Notes: generated by a model not told the origin, from the letters alone. A stretch of 64,000 nt of DNA from an uncultured Alistipes sp. (GCA_947591475.1 CANQDE010000002.1:248001-312000); one strand, 5' to 3'. Shown: positions 54,317 to 63,218, numbered from the stretch's first letter. Made by a program: numbers and translations.

Positions 54317-55522
54317 CTACTCTTTCCGTTTCACGCCCAACCGCGGACAACGATGGAACTCCTTCGTCCGGTCGAACAGGTAACGATAGGTCGTATGCAC
54401 CTTGTGGCGCGTGGCGCAGACGTATTGTTCGATCATGCGGTTCATCACCGGATTGAAATCGCCGATCCAGGCCAGTTCCAACGTCTTGTAACGAGTCTGC
54501 TGCTCCATCATGAAGTGCCAGTAACGCACCATGATGGCCGACTCGACCCCCTTGCCGTGAAACTCGGGCGCGATGCCGAAGATGACGCCGAAAATCCGGT
54601 CGCTGCGCTTCCGAACCTTCAAATCCCACATCAGCCGCAGTTTCTCGATCAACCCGAAACGGCCGTTGAACTTGCCGATGATTCGGTTCAAATCGGGCAC
54701 GGTGATGAAAAAGCCGATCGGCTCGTCGTTGAAATAGGCGAAAAAGATGATGTCGGGATCGACAATCGGACGCATCTCCTGCATGATGTGCAACGCCTCT
54801 TCCTGCGTCATGGGTTTCACGCCCGAAAAGAGCGCCCAAGCCTTGTTGTAAATGACGCGGAAGTTTTCGGCTGCCTCCTCGAGGTTCTTCGGGTCGAGCG
54901 TCTCGACATGGTACCCGGGCATCGACAACAACCGTTCGGAGCGTTCGAAAATCCGTTCGCTCGCTTCGGAGACGTTGGCCCGCCAGATGAAACTGTGCTG
55001 GTTGAAGTAGTTGCGGAATCCGTAATGTTCGAACAACTCCTTGTAATAGGGCGGATTATAGGGATTTTTGTAAAGCGGCTGGAACTCGAAGCCCTCGACC
55101 AGCAAGCCCCACCAATCGCGGCGCTGTCCGAAATTGACGGGCCCGTCCATCGCCTCCATTCCCCGACTGGCCAACCAGAGCCGCGCGGCGTCGAACAGCA
55201 TGTCGGCGACCTCCTGACAGTCGATGCACTCGAAAAAGCCGCATCCGCCGGTCGGCTGCTCTTCGAGCGCCGCCTTTTCGCGGTTATAGAAAGCGGCGAT
55301 ACGGCCGACGACCGTTCCGGATGCATCGCGCACGAGCCAGCGAACGGCCTCGCCGTCGGCGAACAATTCGTTTCGGGCCGGATCGAAGACCTCCAGCACG
55401 TCGCAGTCGAGCGGACAGACCCAGTTGCGGTTGCCGCGGTAGAGCCGCTTCGGCAAGTCGATCCACTCGCGGACGAGCGCAGGCGACGTAACTTCGAAAA
55501 GACGATATCGATCGGAATTCAT
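54317..55522 (-). CDS. GNAT-fold acyltransferase-like protein
   Basis: A 401-residue protein widespread in Bacteroidetes. The N-terminal half (VREWIDLPKRLYRGNRNWVC; MDGPVNFGQRRDWWGLLVEG) and C-terminal half resemble two GNAT domains. GIAPEFHGKGVESAIMVRYW is at the acetyl-CoA pyrophosphate-binding loop, and LAWIGDFNPVMNRMIEQYV is the final GNAT helix. Acceptor unknown. The ATG at 55522 begins MNSDRYRLFEVTS. It is divergent from the PEP-binding gene with repeats between. Confidence 0.78.
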   Translation of the reverse strand: MNSDRYRLFEVTSPALVREWIDLPKRLYRGNRNWVCPLDCDVLEVFDPARNELFADGEAVRWLVRDASGTVVGRIAAFYNREKAALEEQPTGGCGFFECIDCQEVADMLFDAARLWLASRGMEAMDGPVNFGQRRDWWGLLVEGFEFQPLYKNPYNPPYYKELFEHYGFRNYFNQHSFIWRANVSEASERIFERSERLLSMPGYHVETLDPKNLEEAAENFRVIYNKAWALFSGVKPMTQEEALHIMQEMRPIVDPDIIFFAYFNDEPIGFFITVPDLNRIIGKFNGRFGLIEKLRLMWDLKVRKRSDRIFGVIFGIAPEFHGKGVESAIMVRYWHFMMEQQTRYKTLELAWIGDFNPVMNRMIEQYVCATRHKVHTTYRYLFDRTKEFHRCPRLGVKRKE

Positions 55523-55528
55523 GTTCGA

Positions 55529-55590
55529 ACGATTTATTAGCGCGGGAGACACTCACCGTACTTTCGACGGCTATCTTCGCTTCCGCTGTA
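55529..55590 (-). repeat. Module C copy upstream of the GNAT gene
   Basis: Minus strand: CAGCGGAAGCGAAGATAGCC, GTCGAAAGTACGGTGAGTGT and CTCCCGCGCTAATAAAT, ending 7 nt before the GNAT-gene ATG. Confidence 0.72.
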
Positions 55591-55628
55591 AAATTCACTT
55601 AATTTATTTGCCTTTTTGCCGAAACGAA

Positions 55629-55653
55629 GTATCTTCGGCAAAGTCAAAGATAC
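55629..55653 (-). repeat. Family P palindrome, copy P5
   Basis: Minus strand: GTATCTTTGAC plus GCCGAAGATAC around TTT, followed by TTCGTTTCGGCAAAAAGGC. It lies between the divergent GNAT and PEP-binding genes; the embedded box points to the GNAT gene. Confidence 0.82.
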
Positions 55654-55664
55654 GAATTTTTTCT

Positions 55665-55672
55665 TATTTTTG
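55665..55672 (+). promoter_or_regulatory. -7 box of the PEP-binding gene (TATTTTTG)
   Basis: TATTTTTG ends 6 nt before the ATG at 55679, implying a leaderless message. The palindrome P5 occupies the -33 area. Confidence 0.6.
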
Positions 55673-55678
55673 TGCATA

Positions 55679-58663
55679 ATGGAGCAGTTCGAACATATCC
55701 TTACCGACGAAACGCAATCGCGCTACCTCTTCATGAAGTACCGCATCCACCAGATTCTGCTCGTTTGCTGCAGTTACGACGGCTACATCTTGGAGGAGGA
55801 CGGACACATCGAAGCGCAGATCAACCGCGAATACCTCGATCTGCATATCTCCAATCCGCCATCGTTCACCCGCGTGAGCTCGACGAGCGAGGCGCTCGAA
55901 CTGCTCGAACGCGACCATTCGTTCGACTTCATTCTGACGATGTACAACGTCGGCGAACCGGACGTATTCACTTTCGCCAAGACGGTCAAAGAGCGTTTTC
56001 CGCAGATTCCGGTAGCCCTGCTGACCTCGTTTTCGAAAGACATCTACCGCCGCATCGAAGAGCAGGATCGCTCGGGGCTCGACTACCTCTTTTCGTGGCA
56101 CGGCAACACGGAACTCATCATCGCCATCATCAAGCTGATCGAGGACAAGATGAACGCCGAAGAGGATATTCTCAAAGGCGGCGTGCAAGCCATCCTGCTG
56201 GTCGAGGACTCGATCCGTTTCTACTCCACCTACCTGCCCGAACTCTACAAACTGCTGTTGTTGCAGAACACCGAGTTTCTGAAAGACGCCTTCAACGAAC
56301 AGCAACAAGTACTGCGCAAACGGGCCCGTCCGAAAATTCTGTTGGCCACGTGCTACGACGAAGCGGTCGAACTCTACGACCGTTACAAAAACAACCTGTT
56401 AGGCGTCATTTCCGATGTCGGGTTCGTCCTGCACCGACACGATCCCCCTGCGACCGAAAAGCTCGATGCCGGCATCGACCTCTGCCGTCGCATCCGCACC
56501 GACAATCCGCTGATGCCCGTGCTGCTGCAATCGTCGCAAACCCAGTTCGTGGAGGCCGCCCGAGAGTTGGGAGCCGGATTCATCGCCAAAAATTCGAAAA
56601 CGCTCCTCCCCCAACTGCACGAATACATCACGTCGGAGTTCGCATTCGGCGACTTTTTATTCCGAGACCTGCATACGGGAGCCGAGCTGGGAAGAGCGAA
56701 AGACTTGGCGCAGATGCAGGAACTCATCGCGACCATTCCGGACGATGTGTTCGAATACCACACCTCGCAGAACCACCTGTCGAAGTGGCTCTATTCGCGC
56801 GGCCTGTTCCCGCTGGCGGCCGCCATCCGAAGCTACGACAAAAGCCACTTCGCCACGGTTGCCGACCACCGCAATGCTTTGGTGGCCTCGATCCGCGACT
56901 ACCGCACGCTGCTCGGTCAAGGCGTCGTAGCCCATTTCGACCCCGAGACCTATTCCGATGCCGTGGCCTTCGCCCGCATCGGCGAAGGATCGCTCGGCGG
57001 CAAAGCAAGAGGTTTGGCTTTTATGAACTCCATGTTAATAAAATACCGCCAATACGACAAATACGAGGGTGTGCGCATCATGATTCCCCGTTCGGTGGTC
57101 ATCGCGACCGAGTTTTTCGACGAATTCATCGCTGAAAACGGCCTGCAATACGTCATCGAACAGGAACGCTCGGACGAGGAGGTGCTCAGCGAATTTGTCG
57201 CTTCGAACGTTCCGCAACGGTTGCAGGAGGCCCTGAAAGCCTACATCCGCACGATCCGCAAACCGCTGGCCGTACGTTCGTCGTCGAAGTTGGAGGATTC
57301 GCACTATCAACCTTTTGCGGGCATCTACTCGACCTACATGATCCCCTACGTCGCCAACGAAGACCAGATGCTGCGGCTGCTGCTCAAGGCGGTCAAAAGC
57401 GTCTATGCGTCGGTCTACTTCGCCGCTTCGCGCGCCTACATCGCCTCGTCGCAGAACGTGCTTTCGGAGGAGAAGATGGCCGTCATCGTGCAGGAGGTCT
57501 GCGGCACGGCGCAGGACGGGCTGTTCATGCCTACGTTCTCGGGCGTTGCCCGATCGATCAACTGCTATCCGCTGGGCGACGAACGTCCCGAAGACGGCGT
57601 CTGCAACGTGGCGATGGGACTGGGCAAAATCGTCGTGGACGGCGGCCGCACCCTGCGTTTTTCGCCCCGCTATCCGCACAAGGTGCTCCAAACCTCGACG
57701 CACGAACTGGCTCTGCGCGACACGCAGAACGAAGTGCTGGCCCTCGACCTGCGACCCGAGGAGTTCCGCATCTCGATCGACGATGCGGTGAACCTCAAAC
57801 GGCTGAACCTCAACACCATCGCCGGACTGCGCAACGCCCGTCACGTTACCTCGGTCTGGGATCGCGACAACGAACGCATTTCGGACAGTCCGTTCGACAA
57901 GGGCCGGCGCGTCATTACGTTCAACAACATCTTGAAATACAACACCTTCCCGTTGGCAAGCATCGTCTCGGACATGCTTCGGTTGGGTTCCGAAGAGATG
58001 CGCTGCCCCGTCGAAGTGGAGTTCGCCGCCAACATGGACGTGGCCCCGGGCGAGAAACAGGTGTTCAACCTGCTGCAGATCCGTCCCATCATCGACAACC
58101 AGGACAACCGGCCGGTCGAATGGAAGTCGCTCGACACGTCGAAGGCGCTGATTTACGGCGAAAACGCCCTCGGCATCGGCATGATGAACGACCTCGCCGA
58201 CCTCATCTACGTGAAACCGGACGCCTTCGATTCGCTCGCCACCGAACGCATCGCCGAGGAGTTGCTGACGTTCAACAATCGCATGCGCGACGAACGGCGC
58301 CCCTACATTCTGGTAGGCCCGGGCCGCTGGGGCTCCTCGGATCCCTACTTGGGCGTACCGGTCAAATGGACGCACATCTCCGAAGCGAAGGTCATCGTCG
58401 AGTGCGGCATTCCGCAATTCGAGGTCGAGCCGTCGCAGGGCACCCACTTCTTCCAGAACGTAACTTCGTTGGGCGTCGGTTATTTGACGATCGCCCCATT
58501 CCGCGGCGACGGAATGTTCCGCATCGAGGCGCTGGACGCTATGCCCGCCGCCTACGAAGGCACCTACCTGCGGCAGGTGCGTTTTCCGAAGGCGCTCTGG
58601 ATCTCCATCGACGGACGTTCGAACAAGGGGATGATCTGCATCGAAAATCCGGAACGGAAGTAA
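55679..58663 (+). CDS. Receiver-like / PEP-pyruvate-binding ATP-grasp protein
   Basis: A 994-residue fusion found across Bacteroidetes, function unknown. Residues about 20-160 are receiver-like but lack the phosphoacceptor Asp (FDFILTMYNV). Residues about 170-340 are a second receiver-like unit with the acid pair in AILLVEDSIRFY, a candidate phosphoacceptor in GVISDVGFVL, a Ser in VLLQSSQ and a Lys in FIAKNSK. A PPDK N-terminal-type ATP-grasp domain follows (IGEGSLGGKARGLAFMNSML; LAVRSSSKLEDSHYQPFAGI; NLLQIRPIID). No phosphohistidine swivel or PEP-binding barrel is seen, so it cannot be a full PEP synthase. The start at 55679 is 6 nt from the -7 box. Confidence 0.82.
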   Translation: MEQFEHILTDETQSRYLFMKYRIHQILLVCCSYDGYILEEDGHIEAQINREYLDLHISNPPSFTRVSSTSEALELLERDHSFDFILTMYNVGEPDVFTFAKTVKERFPQIPVALLTSFSKDIYRRIEEQDRSGLDYLFSWHGNTELIIAIIKLIEDKMNAEEDILKGGVQAILLVEDSIRFYSTYLPELYKLLLLQNTEFLKDAFNEQQQVLRKRARPKILLATCYDEAVELYDRYKNNLLGVISDVGFVLHRHDPPATEKLDAGIDLCRRIRTDNPLMPVLLQSSQTQFVEAARELGAGFIAKNSKTLLPQLHEYITSEFAFGDFLFRDLHTGAELGRAKDLAQMQELIATIPDDVFEYHTSQNHLSKWLYSRGLFPLAAAIRSYDKSHFATVADHRNALVASIRDYRTLLGQGVVAHFDPETYSDAVAFARIGEGSLGGKARGLAFMNSMLIKYRQYDKYEGVRIMIPRSVVIATEFFDEFIAENGLQYVIEQERSDEEVLSEFVASNVPQRLQEALKAYIRTIRKPLAVRSSSKLEDSHYQPFAGIYSTYMIPYVANEDQMLRLLLKAVKSVYASVYFAASRAYIASSQNVLSEEKMAVIVQEVCGTAQDGLFMPTFSGVARSINCYPLGDERPEDGVCNVAMGLGKIVVDGGRTLRFSPRYPHKVLQTSTHELALRDTQNEVLALDLRPEEFRISIDDAVNLKRLNLNTIAGLRNARHVTSVWDRDNERISDSPFDKGRRVITFNNILKYNTFPLASIVSDMLRLGSEEMRCPVEVEFAANMDVAPGEKQVFNLLQIRPIIDNQDNRPVEWKSLDTSKALIYGENALGIGMMNDLADLIYVKPDAFDSLATERIAEELLTFNNRMRDERRPYILVGPGRWGSSDPYLGVPVKWTHISEAKVIVECGIPQFEVEPSQGTHFFQNVTSLGVGYLTIAPFRGDGMFRIEALDAMPAAYEGTYLRQVRFPKALWISIDGRSNKGMICIENPERK

Positions 58664-58720
58664 CATCGGAAGAATTTTTGCCCTTTCCGCCGACGACTGA
58701 CCGAACAGAATAAAAATATG

Positions 58721-58745
58721 CTTATCTTTGGCTTGTATAAGATAC
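58721..58745 (+). repeat. Family P palindrome, copy P6 (degenerate)
   Basis: CTTATCTTTGGC then TTGTATAAGATAC keeps both outer arms (TTATCTT/AAGATA). The right arm overlaps the start of the TACTTTTG box of kbl. Confidence 0.65.
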
Positions 58746-58750
58746 TTTTG
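58743..58750 (+). promoter_or_regulatory. -7 box of kbl (TACTTTTG)
   Basis: TACTTTTG lies 28 nt before the kbl ATG. A second box, TATCTTTG at 58723-58730, lies 12 bp upstream, inside palindrome P6. Confidence 0.6.
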
Positions 58751-58778
58751 TAGATCAAGCGATAAAAATCGAACGACC

Positions 58779-59966
58779 ATGTACGGGAAAATCAAGGAAC
58801 ATCTGCAACAAGAGCTGTCGGAAATCCGCGCCGCCGGACTTTACAAGAACGAACGCATCATCTGCTCGCCGCAGCGGGCCGAAATCGAGGTGGCAGGCCG
58901 CAAGGTGCTGAACTTCTGCGCGAACAACTATTTAGGTCTGTCGGACAATCCGAGACTGATCGAGGCGGCGAAGCGGGCGATGGATCGGCGCGGATTCGGT
59001 ATGTCGTCGGTGCGCTTCATCTGCGGCTGCCAGGACATTCACAAGGAGCTCGAAAAAGCCATCGCCGACTACTTCGGCACCGAGGACACGATCCTTTATG
59101 CAGCTTGCTTCGACGCGAACGGCGGCGTTTTCGAACCGCTCTTCGGCGAGCAGGACGCCATCATCTCCGATGCCCTCAACCATGCCTCGATCATCGACGG
59201 CGTGCGCCTCTGCAAGGCGGTACGCTACCGCTATGCCAATGCCGATATGGGCGAATTGGAGGAGTGTCTGAAAAAGGCACAGGCGCAACACTTCCGCATC
59301 ATCTGCACCGACGGCGTATTCTCAATGGACGGCAATGCCGCCCCGCTGGACAAAATCTGCGCGCTGGCAGAGAAATACGACGCCTTGGTGATGGTCGACG
59401 AATGCCATTCGGCCGGCGTACTCGGCAAGACGGGCCACGGCATCACCGAACTGTTCAATCTGCGCGGGCAGGTGGACATCCTGACCGGTACGCTCGGCAA
59501 AGCGTTCGGCGGAGCCGTCGGCGGATTCACCACCGGCCGCAAGGAGATCATCGAAATGCTGCGCCAGCGTTCGCGGCCCTATCTCTTCTCGAACTCGCTG
59601 CCGCCCGCCGTGGTCGGCGCAGGCATCGAACTCTTCCGGATGCTCGGCGAGAGCAACGAAATCCACGACCGGTTAGTCGCCAACGTCGAACGTTTTCGCT
59701 CGGGGATGATGGCCGCCGGATTCGACATCAAACCCACGCAATCGGCCATTTGCGCCGTGATGCTCTACGATGCGAAATTGTCGCAGGAGTTCGCCGCACG
59801 GTTGCAGGACGAGGGGGTTTTCGTTACGGGATTCTACTACCCCGTCGTACCGAAGGAGCAGGCCCGCATTCGGGTACAGGTCTCGGCGGGGCACACGTTC
59901 GAACAACTCGACCGCTGCATCGCCGCATTCGTCAAGGTGGGCAAGGAACTGAACGTACTGAAATAG
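58779..59966 (+). CDS. kbl: Glycine C-acetyltransferase (2-amino-3-ketobutyrate CoA ligase)
   Basis: A 395-residue PLP enzyme that splits 2-amino-3-oxobutyrate with CoA into glycine and acetyl-CoA, the second step of threonine degradation. It matches E. coli Kbl along its length: VLNFCANNYLGLSDNPRLIE, AIISDALNHASIIDGVRLCK, and the PLP Lys in ILTGTLGKAFGGAVGGFTTG. RQRSRPYLFSNSLPPAVVGA is also conserved. Related enzymes include serine palmitoyltransferase, but the motifs favour Kbl. threonine dehydrogenase is not adjacent. The lrp-type gene follows after 10 bp. Confidence 0.94.
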   Translation: MYGKIKEHLQQELSEIRAAGLYKNERIICSPQRAEIEVAGRKVLNFCANNYLGLSDNPRLIEAAKRAMDRRGFGMSSVRFICGCQDIHKELEKAIADYFGTEDTILYAACFDANGGVFEPLFGEQDAIISDALNHASIIDGVRLCKAVRYRYANADMGELEECLKKAQAQHFRIICTDGVFSMDGNAAPLDKICALAEKYDALVMVDECHSAGVLGKTGHGITELFNLRGQVDILTGTLGKAFGGAVGGFTTGRKEIIEMLRQRSRPYLFSNSLPPAVVGAGIELFRMLGESNEIHDRLVANVERFRSGMMAAGFDIKPTQSAICAVMLYDAKLSQEFAARLQDEGVFVTGFYYPVVPKEQARIRVQVSAGHTFEQLDRCIAAFVKVGKELNVLK

Positions 59967-59976
59967 AGCGGAACCG

Positions 59977-60456
59977 ATGGCAAAGGCGCATTTGGATGCA
60001 ATCGACCGCAAAATTCTGCGGTTTCTAATCAGCAACGCACGGATGCCGTTTCTGGAAATCGCCCGCGCATGCGGCATTTCGGGAGCGGCCATTCACCAAC
60101 GCATCCGCAAACTCGAAGAGGCGAAGGTGATTCTGGGCAGCCACATGGTAGTCGATCCCAAGATGCTGGGATTCGACGTCTGTGCGCACATCCGCATCAC
60201 GATGAAAGACCCGCAGCTGCTCCAAAAAACGGTGGAGCTGCTGAAAGAGATTCCCGAAATCGTCGAATGCCACTTCATCACGGGCAACGGGAACATCCTC
60301 GTAAAGATGTACTGCGTGGACAACGAACACCTGATGCACACCATTTTCAACGGGATTCTGCGCATTCAAGGCGTTGCTTCGACAGAGACTTCCCTTTCGT
60401 TGCAGGAGCTGTTCCAACGACAAATCGACATCAATTTCGTCGAAGAGTCCGATTAA
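59977..60456 (+). CDS. Lrp/AsnC-family transcriptional regulator
   Basis: A 159-residue regulator with an N-terminal winged helix (LDAIDRKILRFLISNARMPF; EIARACGISGAAIHQRIRKL) and a C-terminal RAM (ACT-like) domain (DVCAHIRITMKDPQLLQKTV; FHFITGNGN-type turn at CHFITGNGNILVKMYCVDNE). Such proteins sense amino acids. Its position 10 bp after kbl suggests that it controls glycine/threonine catabolism locally; that is inference. Confidence 0.93.
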   Translation: MAKAHLDAIDRKILRFLISNARMPFLEIARACGISGAAIHQRIRKLEEAKVILGSHMVVDPKMLGFDVCAHIRITMKDPQLLQKTVELLKEIPEIVECHFITGNGNILVKMYCVDNEHLMHTIFNGILRIQGVASTETSLSLQELFQRQIDINFVEESD

Positions 60457-60484
60457 CAGGGGTAGCCTGTTTTCAAGGGTGGAC

Positions 60485-60576
60485 GGTCGGCAGCGAAGAA
60501 TGCCTTAATAACACGAACAGGCCCTACCGCATTAGGAAGCCCGTCCAAACGGGACGTCTACCGCGCTAATAAAAAA
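60485..60576 (+). repeat. B/C composite repeat, copy B5
   Basis: CGGTCGGCAGCGAAGAATGC, an unusual middle, a CCCGTCCAAACGGG hairpin and GTCTACCGCGCTAATAAAAA, ending 44 bp before the DHODH-like ATG. Confidence 0.7.
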
Positions 60577-60619
60577 TCGGCACGATAATGGGTAGGTAGT
60601 TCGGAAAACATTCCGCCCC

Positions 60620-61612
60620 ATGAAAACCACCTATCTCGGATTAGAACTCCGATCTCCTGTCATCGTCGCCAGTTCACCCTATACGGCCGACGCGAAAAAT
60701 ATCGAACGATGCGTTCGGCACGGAGCCGGAGCCGTCGTCATCAAATCCATCTTCGAGGAACAAATCGTCCGACAGGCTGCGGCCCTCTCGAATCTGTCGC
60801 CCCACGCGGGCATGGGCGATGCCGGCGAGTACCTCGAACGCTATCTCGGCGACGAATACCTCACACGCCACCTGCAAATCATCACCGCTGCACGCGAAAC
60901 CGGCGTGCCGGTCATCGGCAGCATCAACTGCATCGCCGGTTCCGACGGATGGGCCGATTATGCCGTCGCCATGAAACAGGCAGGAGCATCGGCCCTGGAA
61001 CTGAACATCTTCCTGCAACCCACCGACCGGCATCTGTCAGCGGTCGAATTGGAGCACACCTATGCCGACACGGTCTGCAAAGTTGCTGAGGCCGTTGCTA
61101 TTCCGATTGCCGTGAAACTGCCGCAACGACTGACCAATGTACTCGCCGTAGCCGATTCGTTGTTGGGCTGCGGGGCTAAAGGCGTCGTGCTTTTCAATCG
61201 GTTTTTCGAACCCGATATCGACATCGAACAGCTCGCATTCACCGTCGGTTCGCCGTACAGCCATTCGTCGGAATTGCGCAACGTGTTGCGAACCATCGCC
61301 TTATGCGCCACAGCCGTACCGCAGTTGGACATCGCCGTATCGACCGGCGTCCACGACGGCAAAGCTGCGGTCAAGGCCTTGTTATGCGGGGCCCGGGCCG
61401 TACAACTTTGCACGGCTATTCATTTATTCGGTTATCCGATCATCGGAGAGGTCGATGCGTTCATCGACGCATGGGCCGAACGGCACGGATTCGCGTCGGT
61501 CGAGGAGTTTCGCGGACGCATGGACTACGGCCATGCCGACGACGACACCTACCAACGGACGCAATACATGAAATACTATCGGGAAATCACCGAAAACACA
61601 CCTAAATTCTAA
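60620..61612 (+). CDS. Dihydroorotate dehydrogenase-like FMN protein
   Basis: A 330-residue TIM-barrel protein of the DHODH superfamily (COG0167-like) without the canonical active site. It starts MKTTYLGLELRSPVIVASSP and has KNIERCVRHGAGAVVIKSIF and VIGSINCIAGSDGWADYAVA. Where DHODHs carry NxSxPN with the catalytic Cys/Ser, it has LELNIFLQPTDRHLS. AVSTGVHDGKAAVKALLCGA then RAVQLCTAIHLFGYP resembles the FMN phosphate site. Substrate and role are unknown; it should not be called pyrD on this evidence. Confidence 0.82.
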   Translation: MKTTYLGLELRSPVIVASSPYTADAKNIERCVRHGAGAVVIKSIFEEQIVRQAAALSNLSPHAGMGDAGEYLERYLGDEYLTRHLQIITAARETGVPVIGSINCIAGSDGWADYAVAMKQAGASALELNIFLQPTDRHLSAVELEHTYADTVCKVAEAVAIPIAVKLPQRLTNVLAVADSLLGCGAKGVVLFNRFFEPDIDIEQLAFTVGSPYSHSSELRNVLRTIALCATAVPQLDIAVSTGVHDGKAAVKALLCGARAVQLCTAIHLFGYPIIGEVDAFIDAWAERHGFASVEEFRGRMDYGHADDDTYQRTQYMKYYREITENTPKF

Positions 61613-61636
61613 TCTTTAGGGGCTGCCCCAATTCAT

Positions 61637-61677
61637 AATAAAAAAGCAGGAAGCGAAGGGGACTTCACTTCCTGCTT
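61637..61677 (-). terminator. Terminator hairpin between convergent genes
   Basis: AAGCAGGAAG and CTTCCTGCTT form a long stem. On the minus strand it is followed by TTTTTTATT, so it would end ribH transcription after the family A element; it may also stop the DHODH-like transcript. Confidence 0.75.
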
Positions 61678-61707
61678 AGGTTTATCGTGTTAATAAAATG
61701 AAGCGAT

Positions 61708-61891
61708 TAAACACGAAATCACACTGACATTAATCCAAAACCGTATCACCTTGCGAGTTCCGACAAAAGCCCCCGCCAAGGCGGGGGTTTAGGGGTGGGT
61801 CAAACTTGTAAACGCGGCGAAGCCGCGAGCGACACGACCGACGGCAATGTAAATACAGTCGCTAATTCGATTCGGTGTAAAGTCGTATAAT
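61708..61891 (+). repeat. Family A MITE-like element, copy A7 (184 bp)
   Basis: A full-length copy with somewhat decayed ends (TAAACACGAAATCACACTGA; complement of ATTATACGACTTTACACCGA) and intact hairpins. The right end is 2 bp from the ribH stop codon. Confidence 0.82.
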
Positions 61892-61893
61892 GA

Positions 61894-62424
61894 TTAATTG
61901 ATTGTCCGGCGGTCGGGTTCGTGGTCGGGCGAGAGGGCTTCCATGTCGATCTGCAACTTGACCATCTGGATGGCTGCGGCAGCGGCTTCGTCGCCCTTGT
62001 TGCCCAGACGTCCGCCACTACGGTCGAGTGCTTGCTGCATATCGTTGACGGTCAAGACGCCAAACGCAATCGGCATATTCCAATGAATCTGCAACTGCGT
62101 TACGCCCTGCGTTACGCCTTGACAAATGAAGTCGAAATGACGCGTGTCCCCCTGCACGACACATCCTAACACGATTACGGCATCCACGTCGGTATACTCA
62201 GCGAAGAACTGCGCCCCGAGCGTCAGTTCGAAAGTTCCGGGGACGTACTTGATTTGGATATTCATGTCGGGGCATCCGGCACTGCGGAGCGTACGGACAG
62301 CCCCTTCGAGCAGCGCCTCGGTTACCTCACGGTTCCACTCGGCCACGACGATGCCGAACCGCATCTCCGCAGCCGAGGGAAGCGGCGCATCGAACGTGGA
62401 AAGGTTGTGATGCTTCGTTGCCAT
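61894..62424 (-). CDS. ribH: 6,7-dimethyl-8-ribityllumazine synthase
   Basis: A 176-residue riboflavin-pathway enzyme that condenses the pyrimidine and dihydroxybutanone phosphate. Family motifs: FGIVVAEWNREVTEALLEGA, YVPGTFELTLGAQFFAEY, VIVLGCVVQGDTRHFDFICQ (with the catalytic His nearby) and GVLTVNDMQQALDRSGG. ATG 62424 was preferred over a GTG two codons upstream. It follows the TPR gene by 15 bp on the same strand. Confidence 0.96.
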   Translation of the reverse strand: MATKHHNLSTFDAPLPSAAEMRFGIVVAEWNREVTEALLEGAVRTLRSAGCPDMNIQIKYVPGTFELTLGAQFFAEYTDVDAVIVLGCVVQGDTRHFDFICQGVTQGVTQLQIHWNMPIAFGVLTVNDMQQALDRSGGRLGNKGDEAAAAAIQMVKLQIDMEALSPDHEPDRRTIN

Positions 62425-62439
62425 CGACACGAATCGGTT

Positions 62440-63123
62440 TTATCGGACGGTGCCGAGCAGTTTTTCGGCTTCGCGGGCATCCATCGAAGCGGGATAATCG
62501 TTCAGAATGCGCTCGAAATAAGCGACGGCCTGTTTCGTATTGCCGTTCGCGCGAGCCGCAAGACCGGCCTTCCGCAGATACATCGGAGCCGTCAGATTGT
62601 TATCGGCCGCCTTGACTGCCTTTTCGTAAAACTTCACAGCCCGAGCATAGTCGCCCTGTTCGACGGCGACGTCGCCCTGCAAACCGTAGTTCTGGGCATT
62701 GATTAAAGCGCCCGGCAGGCCCTTCACGGTCGAATACTTGGCCAAATAAGCCGCCGCCTGCTCCAAATCGCCCGTCTGCAAGTAACAGATACCGGCATAG
62801 TGCTTGGCCAGATTGCCCGACGGCGTGGAACCATACTGCTCGATGACTTCGAGGAAGCCAGCGCCGTTCGCATCGCCTTCGAGCGCAAGCTGATAATCGG
62901 GATTTTCCGCCTCGAAACGCTCCTGCGCCTGAGCGATCATCTCGGCGGCCTTTTCGGCACGCGGCTGCATAATTAGTGCCCGATAACCGTAAATCAACAA
63001 GCCGATCGCCAACAGAGCGAGCAGCACGTACGACACTTTGCGACCGTTATTCGCCAAAAAAAGTTCGGTTTTGTTCATTGCCTGGCCGAGGGTTTCCTGC
63101 TCGGCGGCCTGTTGTTTTGCCAT
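62440..63123 (-). CDS. TPR-repeat inner-membrane protein (YfgM-like)
   Basis: A 227-residue protein with an N-terminal cytoplasmic segment, one transmembrane helix (VSYVLLALLAIGLLIYGYRA) and a periplasmic TPR domain (AKHYAGICYLQTGDLEQAAA; GDVAVEQGDYARAVKFYEKA; LAARANGNTKQAVAYFERIL). Similar proteins in other phyla are YfgM-type chaperone helpers. ATG 63123 (MAKQQAAEQETL) was chosen; an upstream extension would be basic repeat-like sequence. It is the first gene of a two-gene unit with ribH. Confidence 0.88.
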   Translation of the reverse strand: MAKQQAAEQETLGQAMNKTELFLANNGRKVSYVLLALLAIGLLIYGYRALIMQPRAEKAAEMIAQAQERFEAENPDYQLALEGDANGAGFLEVIEQYGSTPSGNLAKHYAGICYLQTGDLEQAAAYLAKYSTVKGLPGALINAQNYGLQGDVAVEQGDYARAVKFYEKAVKAADNNLTAPMYLRKAGLAARANGNTKQAVAYFERILNDYPASMDAREAEKLLGTVR

Positions 63124-63218
63124 ATTTTTATTCGCTTTTTTATTAATTCGCTGAATCGTAGGGGTCGGTTTTCGTCGCATAAAAGGCGGAAATATCCGTC
63201 TGTTTCGCCGAACCCCCG

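Noticed and set aside
57035..58795. 586-codon minus-strand frame opposite the PEP-binding gene
   Set aside because: Antisense shadow without motifs; the plus-strand ATP-grasp motifs are clear.
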